From: Epiperipatus broadwayi
Lineage: Eukaryota; Onychophora; Udeonychophora; Euonychophora; Peripatidae
Direction: 5' to 3'
Assembly: GCA_028023455.1 (NCBI GenBank)
Contig: JAQFVV010012397.1
Span: 560,001 to 624,000, forward strand
DNA: 64,000 bases
The position numbers and the translations under genes were made by a program. Shown here piece by piece: positions 1 through 11,379 of the stretch (its first letter is position 1; each line of letters opens with the position of its first letter). The notes under the pieces are model-generated. The model was not told where the DNA came from. It ran no database searches and saw nothing but the letters and a program-made list of their open reading frames with translations.

Positions 1-470
1 CAGCCGTATATTGAGACTGGAATATTTCGTACATTTGCAGACATATTGTGGTCATTAGAGTAGCTAACTTTATCTCAGACTAATCAAATGCTCTTTATAA
101 TTTGGCTAGCTCTCAGGTTGAGCCGGATCAAAAGATTCCATAGAGCCGATTTTGCTTTAGCCATCTTTTTTTATTTATACTGAGTAACCACTCATACTTG
201 TTTTTATAGTTACGTTATTGTAACTAACTCAACAAAGCTTTTTAATCAATAGAACCAGCTTTTATGTTGTCTTGAGAATAAAGCTCTTGTGATTGGTTGA
301 AACTTCTAATTGACATGCCTTTATGCCTGCATTCAATTTTATTCAACAGTTTTACATTGTTATTTTTCTAAAAGAAAAATACCACGTAATGAAATTACGG
401 CAATGTAAAAAAAATTTCCAAAACAAAAAATAATACACAAATACACACAAACGTATTTTATAATATAATT
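1..470. other. AT-rich non-coding DNA, nothing recognised
   Basis: No supported ORF, splice-flanked exon or repeat end is visible here. The stretch lies left of the copy A duplication boundary, and I found no counterpart left of the copy B boundary at about 44,628. Confidence 0.5.
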
Positions 471-711
471 TTCCAGCAGTGAGGGAAAAAATTTTCTCTG
501 TTACTGCACCAATTTGTTTAAACTGGCATAGTTTATTCCAATTTTTCCAGCCGTGAGGGAAAATTTTTTCTGTTTTACTGCACCAAATCTGTTATAACTG
601 GTGCAGTTTATTCTATACTTTTTCCAGCCATGAAGAAAAAATTTCTCTGCGACTGCGCCAACTCTGTTACAACTGGCGCAGTATATTCTAATTTTTCCAG
701 CCATGAAAAAA
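471..711. repeat. 75-bp tandem repeat, about 3.2 units, each with a hairpin
   Basis: The start TTCCAGC recurs at about 471, 545, 622 and 695, giving periods of 74, 77 and 73 bp. Units 2 and 3 each hold a perfect 9-bp inverted repeat around a 13-nt loop: arms 577-585/599-607 and 652-660/674-682. The centre of the stem is an A:T pair in unit 2 and a G:C pair in unit 3. Unit 1 (503-511/524-532) pairs imperfectly. The array ends where copy A of the segmental duplication begins. A minus-strand reading frame is open across it, but the periods are not all multiples of three, so I do not call it coding. Confidence 0.8.
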
Positions 712-836
712 ATGAAACATTAAACACATCTTTATATATCCTTAAATAATTTCATTTGACCATTTGAAATGAATGGAATAGATATCCATTTTTTATTACC
801 AATCATCAACCCCTTTAAATCATTATAATTCTCTTT

Positions 837-2431
837 GGTACTTTTTCATTCCACTAGACAAGCCGCTTGATGGCACTGTTTCTATGTAAACAAATATAAC
901 ATTCCAGGATGACATAGTATTTTTGGTTAGCATATTTTATTGATATATATTTCTATTTCATATTTTATCGATATATATTTTTGTTTGACATATTTTATCG
1001 AATATTTGTTTTGAAGCTTTTTTTATTTGTTTTTTATGTGTTATTTTTTGGATTTCATATATTTGTTGTTCTTTTTTTTTTAAAAAAATCTAACATTTAC
1101 TACTTTTTATTTATTGTTTGAAATATGGCATTGCAAAACCTCATTTGATTAACTTTTTTAGTTCGTTTTTATTTTTTTGGATTTCGTATATTTGTTCTTT
1201 TTTATAAAAAAACTAGCATTTACTACTTTTTATTTATTGCTTGAAATACGATAATTCAAACCTCATTTGGTTGACTTTTTTAGTTTGTTTTTATGTATCG
1301 TTTTTTAAAAATTTAGATTTTGTGCATTTGTTGTTCTTGTTTTTGAAAAAAACCTAACATTCAATACAATTAAAAACATTAACACACCTCCTTTGATTGT
1401 CTGATTGTCTTTTTCATTTTGTTTTTATTTGCGGTTTATTTTTTGTTTGTTTTTTTAATTTCAGAAGTGAAAAAAAGAAGACATTAAACCATTGTGCTTT
1501 CTAGTTTCTTTTGGGAGGGCTTCCTGCATTCTTACTTTTTTTTTGCTTTGAGAAGAAAGAAAGTAAAACAAAAACACTGGAAAGTGTAACATTCCATTCC
1601 ATAGGTTTTAAAGTTAATACAGCTTTTTATACACAACCACACACATGCACAACAAATAAGAATTAAAACAAAACAGCTAATAAACAGACATTTAATCAAA
1701 AATTGATACGCAAACAAATAAAGGCAAAAGACTAGTGATTTATTTAGATTGTGTGTTTATTTATAACAAATAAAAAAAAACAAATTCAAGTGAAATTACC
1801 AAACTTATTGCGTCTGTGTCGAACACCTTGTTTTTGCCGCAAACACATTGTTTTATGGCAGGCAGTATGTTGTTGGCCTAAAGAAATGACACAGTGTCAG
1901 CCTCAGTGACAAGCAACTGCCAGAATTTAAAATTTTCTTCGTCAGACATTTTGTTTCTTTGTTCTCACAATGAACACGATGTTGCGCATGAGCTTTTGCA
2001 AAACGCACTCATGCATGCACTTTTGAAAATGGGCTGGGCTTTCCACCTCTGCAGAATAATCTCTAACATTATGATAATTCTCAGTAGGTATCAGTACACA
2101 AATTAGGTATTTCCAACTTATAAAAAATTCCCAATAACACAGTTATGGACATTTTAAATCAAGCAGCCATCATATTATACGATATCAATATATAAACTTT
2201 CACGATTTGTGCAAAGAGTGCAACACAAGGCAGGCAGGAACTTATTGTGTGTTCTGATAAAAACTGTCCTGTCTAAGAGGGGAATAAACCGGAATTCTTC
2301 ATTTTCATTCTGCCTAAAGTCGCCTCGTGTAAATGGCAACTTCGGTTCCAGACCACGTAAATGGTATAATTCTGCTGGTTTGCAGAGAAACAGTGCCATC
2401 AAGTGGCTTATCCAGTGGAATGAAAAAGTAC
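837..2431 (-). mobile_element. Merlin-like DNA transposon, copy A
   Basis: Terminal inverted repeats run from GGTACTTTTTCATTCCACT at 837 to the matching GAAAAAGTAC ending at 2431, and similarity extends inward about 60 bp over CTTGATGGCACTGTTTCT. The 7-mer TCTCTTT flanks both ends (830-836 and 2432-2438), a target-site duplication that can be stretched to 8 bp with one mismatch. Known Merlin elements make 8-9 bp duplications. The interior has a transposase N-terminus relic on the minus strand near the right end and otherwise AT-rich non-coding DNA, so this is a non-autonomous or internally decayed copy. The family name is inferred from the protein remnant plus duplication length; the ends themselves are directly visible. 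Confidence 0.7.
1780..1950 (-). pseudogene. Merlin/ISXO2-like transposase N-terminus relic, copy A
   Basis: Reading the minus strand from ATG at 1950 gives a start MSDEENFKFWQLLVTEAD, followed by a stop codon, then ANNILPAIKQCVCGKN. The pattern of a short helix, then a phrase like FL(Q)xxNILP, then clustered cysteines resembles the N-terminal part of ISXO2/IS1595-type transposases found in animal Merlin elements. Copy B (45,702-45,890) keeps the same frame open with Q in place of the stop. No DDE catalytic domain is recognisable downstream. The assignment rests on a short match and is tentative. Confidence 0.4.
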
Positions 2432-3278
2432 TCTCTTTTTAAATTGTCATAAAGTATTATTAATCTGTTCAATCTTATAAACAACTTCAAACAATTGCTT
2501 GATAAATATTTCAATATTTTTTTAATTTATGACATTGGTAACAACATAATTTTTCATTACAAAACAAAAAAGATCTATAACTTGCCATCTTGTGCATAAT
2601 TGGTACTTTTGATTTACAATTTATATATCCTCTTTTATGCAATAGTATATTAATGTATAACATAACATATTTTCTCTTGTAATAAATAAATCCAAATACT
2701 TAATAGTTTTGTTTCGTTTATATATATATATATAAACGAAATAATTTTTGGGATAAACCGTGAAAACATTAAATATAATATATATATAAACACTGCAACA
2801 GAGAGTAAAAAAATAAAATTAACTTAAATAAACGAAATATATTTCTAATACCTTAACATCATAGTCATGGTAAACAAACAAACAAAAAAAAGCAACAGCA
2901 TTATAACAGTAAAATATGGTTTTTATTTATTTCTATAATAAACATGAGTTTGACAGTAAAGTATTGGAGTATACATGGGTTATTCAAGTTAATTTTATTT
3001 TTCATTCTCTATTTCAGTGTTTCTATATTATTTATGGCAGAGGTTCAATCTATTATATATACACAACAGATGAAAAGATTGGATGGATCTGAATGGCTAA
3101 TAGACAGACAGATAGAGAGATGGATAATAAATGGGAAAATAGAAAAAACTATATAATGTAAATAGATAAATAATATGAGAAAACTCAATAAATAAATAAC
3201 AAATTGCAAAACCGAATCTATAAATGAATTTGAACACTGAATTAAATTAGTAATTATAAATGCAATGAAATTACTTAC

Positions 3279-3449
3279 AATCACAGGAAGGCAACTCAGG
3301 CCATGAACCATTGGATGTACAAAAAACTTCTGCTTTTCCATTCAACTTATATCCATTTTTACAATGATATACTACAAAACTTTTTTTTCCTGTTGATGTA
3401 GAAAAATTATAAAATGCATTGGGGATATCCGGAGGTTCTTGACACATCA
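3279..3449 (-). CDS. Sushi (CCP) module exon, copy A
   Basis: This 171-bp exon encodes one complete complement control protein module of 57 residues. It begins just before the first cysteine (MCQEPPDIPNAFYNF) and runs through YHCKNGYKLNG, EVFC and NGSW to PSCD, giving the four cysteines and single tryptophan of the fold. Such modules are usually extracellular and bind proteins or glycans, in complement factors, receptors, clotting proteases and adhesion proteins. On the minus strand the acceptor reads TTTCAG immediately before the exon and the donor is GTAAGT immediately after. Both junctions are phase 1, so the exon can be duplicated or skipped without breaking the frame. Its closest relative is the copy B exon at 49,986-50,156. 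The full gene, signal peptide and partner domains are not visible. Confidence 0.9.
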
Positions 3450-5140
3450 CTGAAATAATATGAAATATTATTAATTCCTTAAGCATTAATTTTTTTTTAA
3501 ACAAACACTTTTGCTCCCCCCTCCCATATTTTGATTAACTTTTAAATATTTAGATAAAAAATACAAATATATTAATAGAAAATTAATCTTATCTTTACAC
3601 TTTTCAAAAATAAAACATGAAATATTTACTAAAGATCTTTCGCACTGATACTTTGTAAATCGAAAGAGTTTGTGTATGTTAGTTTGTATAGAAATTGTGG
3701 GCTTAATCAGTGAAGTAGTTAATAGCTTCACGCTCTCAAATCAAAATGCTTTAAATTCACCTATATAATAAGAAATTAGGTCGAAGATAAGAGTGGCTAC
3801 TCTTCTTTTTTCATAAAATTGTTAATCTTGTGTTAACATTGTAGAGGTCCCTACTGTCGCATTTAAGCATCTAGTCTTAAGGTTATAGCCTTAATATATA
3901 TTATTTAAAGATTTTTTCAATAAATGCACCAACATTTAAGAACTTTTACAGACACATACACACACAATAGGAAGCCCTCTTAACAGACACATTTATACAC
4001 ACACATCTATATAAAAAATTACATATACATATCATCCTGAAGTTAATTAAAAATACATTAACAACTGGCATTCCTGGTGAAGGCAAATATTTTAGATATA
4101 AATTATCATAAAAACACACATGCATTTTATTTACTCTCTTATTATGGAAACATTGAAAATTAGGATGAATTTTGTATAACAGAGTATATTTTTAAGTGTG
4201 TGTATGTGCATATATTTAAAGTATATTTCAGAAGTCTATCTTTAGTAGGAAAAGCAATTGATAGTGAATTATTATTTAATTTTGAACTACCACCGATAAT
4301 GATATATAGGCTTAATTTGTTTTATTTAAATAAATAGTTTAGCTTTTAGCATTATTTGTACATGTACTGTTTATAATTATTTGATAGAAAACTCCATATA
4401 AACAATTTAAAGCCATTTTCATCAAATTTAACAAATCCCTGGAAGAAATAACAGTTTGCTGTATTTACTCGCTTGAGGATGACTGAAAACTTTTCCATTA
4501 AATAATGTGTTGGCAGTTAAATAAATCAGTTTCACAAAATGAACAATTAAATAAAAAAAGTAACTAATATTCCCATGTGATTACAAATCCCTTTCATCAA
4601 AACATTCTTCTTCAATTATAGAAATGTATTCCTTTTTAAAATTTTTCATTCTTGACTTTCTATTCTCAAAAATTATTGATTAAAAGTTCATATATTATCA
4701 ATTATGTCTCACTTATTCATTAAGAGTTTTAAATGAAGATTTTTTTCCTCTAATAATTTTTTCCTAATATCCATGATAGCAGAGCTTCTTAAAATGTTCA
4801 ATAGCTTCTTTTAATAATCTCTAGTTAGATTGGTTAATTTTTGCCAGAATTATTAAAATTGATATACTGTATTAATTTAATACATAAATAAATGAATAAT
4901 GAACAAGAGTCCTTCACAAAAGTAAAATTTTTTTTTTTTCTGATGTTAATTCAATGTTTCACCTGCAACAACAAATTTCCATTCTGAAATTAAGTACCAT
5001 ATCCTTTGTCAGATTAAACATGTTAAAATTGTTGGAATAATTTTAATTCTAGATAATATATGAATAAATATATATATATAGTGAAATAATCCATTTATTT
5101 ATCAGTCTGTAAAATGGTTAAAAAAAATAATAATAATAAC
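3450..5140. other. Intronic AT-rich DNA, no element recognised
   Basis: Apart from short A/T runs and CA-rich tracts I see no element ends or coding potential. Copy B has the same sequence (50,157-52,180) with an added 282-bp insertion at 51,636-51,917. Short open frames here are not conserved between the copies. Confidence 0.5.
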
Positions 5141-5149
5141 TCTTGGACA

Positions 5150-7365
5150 TCCATATAAAATTTGAATAATAGATATAATGATATAAGAAAATGCAAGTGT
5201 GAATTGGCAAGAAAAGATATAGAAAAGAACAAAAGTAAAAAACTATAACACAATATTTTGATATTGAAAGGAAATTGTCAAGAATATGAAAAAAAAAAAA
5301 AAAAGGATTAGCACCAAAAATAATGGCATAAAAAAATTCTATGAAAATATATTTTTAAGAAACAACAACAATCAAAGTACAATCAATTTTGAAGTGCCAA
5401 ATAATGTAGCTGAAAAATAAAACTTGCAATAGAAAAATTACAGGAAATAATAGAATTATTGTCAATATTTTAAAAGAAGCAGATGAAAAAGGAAAAAATT
5501 ATTACGTAAAGTTATATAACAAACATTTAAATAATAAAAATGTATTTCATAATTAAAAGAATAAAGTAAAGATATTGATATCTTAGATATTTTTGGAACT
5601 ACAATCTACACTGTACCTAAATTTGTGACTTCTAATTATACACTAACCAAAAAAAAAATCTAAATGATGTTCAAGTAGCTTTTTTCCTGGAGTGCCATAT
5701 ACGATTATGCATATATAAATAAAATGTATTCTGTTTATGTTGAAAGAACATATATTGTATTCTTTATTCATCAACCTTTCTGATTTTGATGTGCAGTATT
5801 TTGCATAATAAATTGTTTTCTAAGAGAAATACCTTTAATTTAATGCAGACTTGCAGAAAAAAGTAAAGACTGTAATTTCTTCTTTAAAAAAACAGTCTAT
5901 TATCTTTATATGAAAAAAAAAAATTACCCAGAACTATTATTATGTTAAAAATAAAAATATAATTACTTTTTTTTTGCTTATTTGCCTTGCTTTGATGAAT
6001 GCATGAGTGAACATACACAGTAAAATATATGTAAATGTATCCCCTCAATAATTATATTATTATTCTTTTAAATTGTGCTATTACATGCATATAAAAAAAG
6101 ATCTGTGTTAGATATATATATATGCACATGTTGAAAAGTAATGTGTATACACTTATAATTCAGTAAGCAATATGTATTGTATTCTAATCAATGTTTATCA
6201 ACAAAAGGTAAGCTATTGCTATACACTATAGATGTTGAACACAATGGGGGATTGGAATAAAATACAGCATAGTTCACAGCTCCACTGAACAAACTATTAT
6301 TTTTATGTCAGATATATGCAAGATCTTAACTAATATGGTTTTAATAAACATAGTGAACTATGGCTTCTATCCAATCAAAAATGTCAATAGATTACATTCA
6401 ATTGGAAATATGACTTGCCATTTTACACTGAATTTCAAAATTGTAAAAAAAACATTTAAGTCTAAAAATATTTCTGCAATAATTAACTTTGAATAATCAA
6501 AATAAATTCAGAATATTGTCAAATTCTAAACAATATTTATAAAAATACAACAGAAATGATTAGATTACATGGTCTCACTAATAGCATTTGCAGAGATAAG
6601 AAAATAAAAATAATGGAGATTATTTAATTTATTTAGACTGTATATAAGATATGTTTTTGAAAATATAAAACCTCAGAACATATTATAAAAGCTAACAGAT
6701 AAAAACTAAATTGAAAAAATTAAAAGTAAAGATTAATGCAAAAAATGACTTACTTAATGTTCAATGTATTTTCAAAAGAAAAAAAGGAAATAAATAAAGT
6801 AATGAATGAGAAGAAGTTAATTACTAGGGAATATATTAATCATATTATTAATATATAGAAATAAAATGAATAAAATTAATATCAGAATTAAATTTGAATG
6901 GAATATTTTTGATAGATATAATTTAATATTAAAAAATATAAATATGTTTCATCACTGCTTTTGTTATGGATCTAGATTTCAGACCACAATGAAGATGTAT
7001 GTTGAAAGAAGAAAAGAGGATTGAAAGTGAAATACATGGTTGAAAAAACAAACAATTATTATCAATATTATTGATAGAATTAAGCAATTAAAATAGAGTT
7101 AGGTTGGACATATTACTAGAAGAGATGCCAATAAATAAACAAAGTTTTATGTTAAACTCTAAAGATTATAAATGACAATAAAAATAGATCATGTGTGAGA
7201 TGGATGTTGGAAATAAAAAAAAATGTTACAAATGACCATAAAAATAGATCATGTGTGAGATGGATGTTGGAAATAAAAAAAAAATGTTATGAAAAAAAAA
7301 AAAAGCGATGGATCAGAAAAACAGGATTAAAATTGGAAAAGCTATTAATTAATAGTTAGATAATG
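5150..7365 (+). pseudogene. Relic RTE-type LINE, copy A
   Basis: Short plus-strand fragments match, in the right order, the RTE protein encoded at 56,515-59,346. They are: NDIRKCKCELARKDIEKNK near 5,180; IIVNILKEADEK near 5,450; YCQILNNIYKNTTEMIRLHG near 6,510-6,570; KVKINAKND near 6,725; YGS near 6,965 (before the YGSETW position); VGHITRRDANK near 7,105; and VRWM followed by KRWIRKTGLKLEK at 7,200-7,350. Frameshifts and stops are everywhere, and the endonuclease domain is missing, so this is a 5'-truncated copy that has long been dead. It precedes the segmental duplication, since copy B holds it too. Confidence 0.85.
7160..7285 (+). repeat. 60-bp tandem duplication inside the relic LINE
   Basis: A block containing AGATCATGTGTGAGATGGAT and an A-rich tail occurs twice in a row here, but only once at the matching place in copy B (about 54,165-54,225). 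It therefore arose in copy A after the segmental duplication, or was lost from copy B. Confidence 0.8.
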
Positions 7366-8181
7366 ACTGAAAACAATGACCTTTTTTTTTAAAAAAAAAA
7401 AAAAATATTTATATTTTTTAAAAATATTTTATAAAGATATAATCAAAAAAATAATGACAAACATTTTTTTAATGTTTCAAGCTTTATCTATTATAAGGTC
7501 ACATTTAATCTAGATAGTGTTAAATAATATATAAAAGTATAAAATCAAAATCAAATTTTGTTGTCACAAAGATATTACTAGAAAGCTAGCACCAGTGTTC
7601 CCATATAGTAATAAAGCACTTACTCTAATTACTTAATTTGGAGAAAAAATGTGCTGAAACTGAAGTTTCAAAATGCTTTAAACAATGATTAATAATAATA
7701 AAAAATTACTTCCAAGTTTTAAATAATTTATATTAAACTCATATATTTAATCAAAATTAATCCATTAAAATTATAAAACCATCAAAACATTTTATGATCA
7801 CCATTTCACAAAACTTCCTACATTACAAAGGCTTGCACTTGGTGCCACTACTGTATGGAGAGTTTAGTACTCTTATTAACAGCAGCTGTAAACATATGAA
7901 ATGGTGATCATGTGATGTTTGATGCTTTTATATCTAGCCTGCCCATAGGATAACAGTGGGTTTTTTAAAAAAATCAAAGACACACTAATGTATAAATGCT
8001 AAACTAAGTTCAGAACTATATGATTATGCAAAAGAATGAGCATAGGTTGAAAACATTATGATGTTTTCATTTTAGGCGCCTAGCTTTATAGTTAACTCAA
8101 TAGGTAAAAGGTGGCTGTTAGATGGTTGCATTAGCACCTGAGATCTCGATCCAGTGTTCTCAAATTCAAGGCTTCTCACTA

Positions 8182-11100
8182 ATGAACCCAAACTTTCAAG
8201 CTCCCTACAGTTAACCACTCTATCCATTATACCCGATACACATGACCATATACATGTAAAAAAGATAAATGATCTCCAATATATATATTGAAACAGACAG
8301 ATCAAAGAACCGATCTTAGTTTCATGTGTTGAAGTACGGTAATTCGAACTACTATTCGCCCACAATGGGATTTTTCCATTTCAAGTCACAAAAATTGAGC
8401 TATATATATTTTATGTTTTGTAAATAAATATGTAAAGATTCCGTGCATAAATGTCACAAATCATGAAATAATATTCGTGTGTGCGTGGTTTGTGAATTTA
8501 TAGCAGCTTAATTTAAAAGTTTCATTGCGGGTGTATTTGCTTAAATTTTAGACTTTTAGAATTATACAAAGTCGTTTAGAAATGCTGATCAAAAGTCACA
8601 TTCCTTTGATCAGTGTTTTTAATTAAAATCTGTATGGTACAAATGTATAGAGTAATTAAGTTGTATTCGAAATTAGATAAGGAATTTATATTTGTAATTA
8701 CTGTGTCAAGTTAAAATTGCGTATTAAAGTTAGAGATAGCTGAAAACGGAACAATGGAAGGGATAATTGATATTGTATGGTCAAGCTGGATTGCTGGAGG
8801 CTAGAGAAAAGTAGGTGGAGCCTAAAACAAAAACCAGACAAAAAGGTCAACCGTGGCCATCTTAGAAAAAACGAGGATTCTAACTTTCGACGTGGCTGAG
8901 AGTAGATCGTCTAAAAAAAACAGCAAAGCAGTTGCTAGAGAAATCTCTCCAACTTTTGTTAAGAAGTCCACCAGTAAACCGTAATGTCGATGGGCTAAGT
9001 GCCAGGAGCTGATCTCGGTCCCGCCAATTTGAACCTTCGTGCCGCTGACTGATCATGTTTTATGTGCTTCACAATTCCCAGCCTCCGATATCCAAATTGA
9101 CTATGCCTTCCAAGTAAATTTCAAATGCGCGCCTACGTTCGTCAGAAATACCGTCGTGAAGCCAAGCCGGATGAAGAAAGAAGGGTAACGGTGTTACATG
9201 AACTTTTAACTTCACCCCGAGCTTAATGTTATAAGTTAATCTGTAAATCAAATGAATCACATGTAAGTTTTTGTTTCGTTTATAATGCTATTGTTTCAAA
9301 CCTGTCAGTAAATTTTCTTTCTCCTTTTCCTCTGCTCTAGTCTTTAGAAATAGTTTATAAATATTGTATCTACTAACAATAATTCAAATGAAGACATTTA
9401 TATTTTTTTTATTACTTATGCTATAAACAAACGATGCCAATAGAAATATTTCCCAACTCTGTTTAAAGCTAGTTTATAATATTGATTATAGTTATTTTAA
9501 AAGGAAGTTCGTTATTAAAGTAAAGATTATGTTATATATTGAGTTGGCAGATATTAAATCACTTTATTATGTTTTTTTTAGTTCGTCATACTATTGTAAC
9601 CGATATTTCAATCTTAAATATGTAAAGGGTTCTAAGTTATTATCTTAGTTGCATACATGAAATGAGAAATAGTTTCAGTGTATAATTTGTAAATCGATAC
9701 CGCCTGAACAACCTGGGGGTTTAGGGGTTTCAGAGTAAACTTAATTAATTATTGCTTTCGCGGTCAGTTTGATTCCGCCATGTTTTATTGGAATAGTTAT
9801 ATCAGCCTGTTGCATCGAAATATACGAATTGATTATCCGGTTTTGTGTAATCCCTTTTCAAATTCACTTCAAGCACTCGTCCTCGATGACTGTGGCAATG
9901 CCTTTCCTTCGCCGAAGTTAGCGTCTCACCATACTACCATATGGGGAAGAAAACAATTCTTTCCCAGGTTATTTCTTGGATCACCGGGTTTCGACATAAT
10001 CCCGGCTGGTTGTAGTGTCCCGGATCTACTTGAGGGCATTAAGCCTTGTCAAAGAACAAGCCGCCCGGTATTCCGTTGATGCACCGCAAGTAATTACTGT
10101 AGGGCTCTTCAAATTAGGCAACCACTAGTACATCAATCTTAGATATCATATTTATACGAAACCACCCTCCAACTATTCGTACACGCAACGGCTCGAATCT
10201 ATTCGAATAAAATAACTTAACAAAAATCGTAGATAAATATTTTCAATGCTCAAATGCTCTGATTCCCTTAGCCACCCGTCAATCATTTCGCTACACAAAT
10301 ATTGGTATGAGTTTGTTTACCCGATAAAATGAGTACTAAAGACTAGTAGCTAATTATAAGAGAATATTTATGGAAATCTTACCGTACTTTTGAATACTAT
10401 ATTTTATGCTTTCTATTTATTATTAAACAATTTATTTAATCTAATTTTGTGTCTTCCAACTCATTACTCTCGAAGTCTGTTTAGTCACCTACTGTCTGTA
10501 TTGGCAACTTAAATATATACATTACATTAATGACCGTACCAATATCCAGAGTATAATAGAGCTATATATATAAAACTGTAAGTAATTTAGTCTGTGTTCT
10601 GAGTTGAGCTAGTAAAGGGATAACCCCGTGCTGTTATAAAGTCATCATCGGTTGGTCATACCGGGGTTTGGGTTTGAATTTAGTTGGCGTTTTGAAATTT
10701 ATTCTTAAACGTGGACTGGGTTTGAACTCGGGTACTGTGTATGAGTAAGCGTGGTGGATTTATACCGGTACAATATATATATATATTCCATGCTGAACCA
10801 GCACTCATCACTTGGTCTGGCGATCATCTCCCTCACATATATATAATAGTGCTCAATTTATATTAAGATAGCAAATCTGCACACTTTAATGGACAGGCAT
10901 CAAGTCCCCATTCTCCAGCTCGTCAGCCATCCATATCACTGAAAATCTGATGATTAGAATGCTCAAGGTCCGTGAAGATGCCAATATTAAAGTCATCCTC
11001 ATATTGGTTTTAAGTCAATCTGATCCCTCATATGTAGGACTTTAATATTGGCTTCATCAAGGACGTTGAGCATTCCATCATCAGATTTTCAGTGATATGG

Positions 11101-11358
11101 ATGGCTGAAAAGTTGGTGAGTAGAGAGGACTGAAGCCTGTCCATTAAAGTGTGTAGATTTGCTATCTTAATATAAACCGAGCATTGATTATATATATGTG
11201 TGGAAGACGATAATCCGGGCGAATGATAAATCCTGGATCGGGATGAAATATATATATATATTGGAGATCATTTATCTTTTTCACATGTATATGGTCACGT
11301 GTATCAGTTACTTTGAGTAGATGACTCTAGGAAGCTTGAAAGTCTGGGTTCAAATCCC
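8182..11358. repeat. Palindromic pair of tRNA-derived SINEs, copy A (interrupted)
   Basis: The left arm (8,182-8,288 plus 10,773-10,990) and right arm (about 11,040-11,358) are inverted complements, centred near 11,015. Both outer ends look like tRNA-derived SINE heads: GGGTTCAAATCCCC, a pol III B-box match, lies at 11,346-11,359, and the left arm carries a GGGTTCA complement with TGGATAGAGTGG, an A-box-like stretch, in inverse orientation. The left arm is split by the LTR-like insertion at 8,289-10,772. Copy B preserves the uninterrupted form at 55,112-55,797. SINE identity is inferred from the boxes; the palindrome is directly visible. Confidence 0.75.
8289..10772. mobile_element. LTR-like insertion of 2,484 bp, probable solo LTR
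   Basis: Copy B lacks this block: its CTCCAATATATATA tract runs straight into TTCCATGCTGAACC. In copy A the block starts TGAAAC, ends CCGGTACA, and has ATAT on each side as a possible 4-bp target duplication inside the (AT)n tract. TG...CA ends, 2.5-kb length and absence of pol fit a solo LTR. Its last 180 bp share motifs with the gypsy LTR at 13,129 (GAGCTAG, then GGGATAAC, then CCGGTACA at the end), which suggests a related family. The terminal inverted repeat is weak. A 99-codon open frame at 9,780-10,079 has no recognisable domain. Confidence 0.65.
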
Positions 11359-11379
11359 CTTTAACTATATGTATATCCT

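Noticed and set aside
501-704. Minus-strand open frame across the 75-bp repeats
   Set aside because: Periods of 74, 77 and 73 bp do not preserve frame; openness is due to the repeat's lack of stops.
9780-10079. 99-codon open frame in the LTR-like block
   Set aside because: No domain, no splice context, and no second copy to test; left as part of the insertion.
11300-11360. Functional tRNA gene
   Set aside because: A B-box match is present but the cloverleaf cannot be folded convincingly; a SINE head is more likely.
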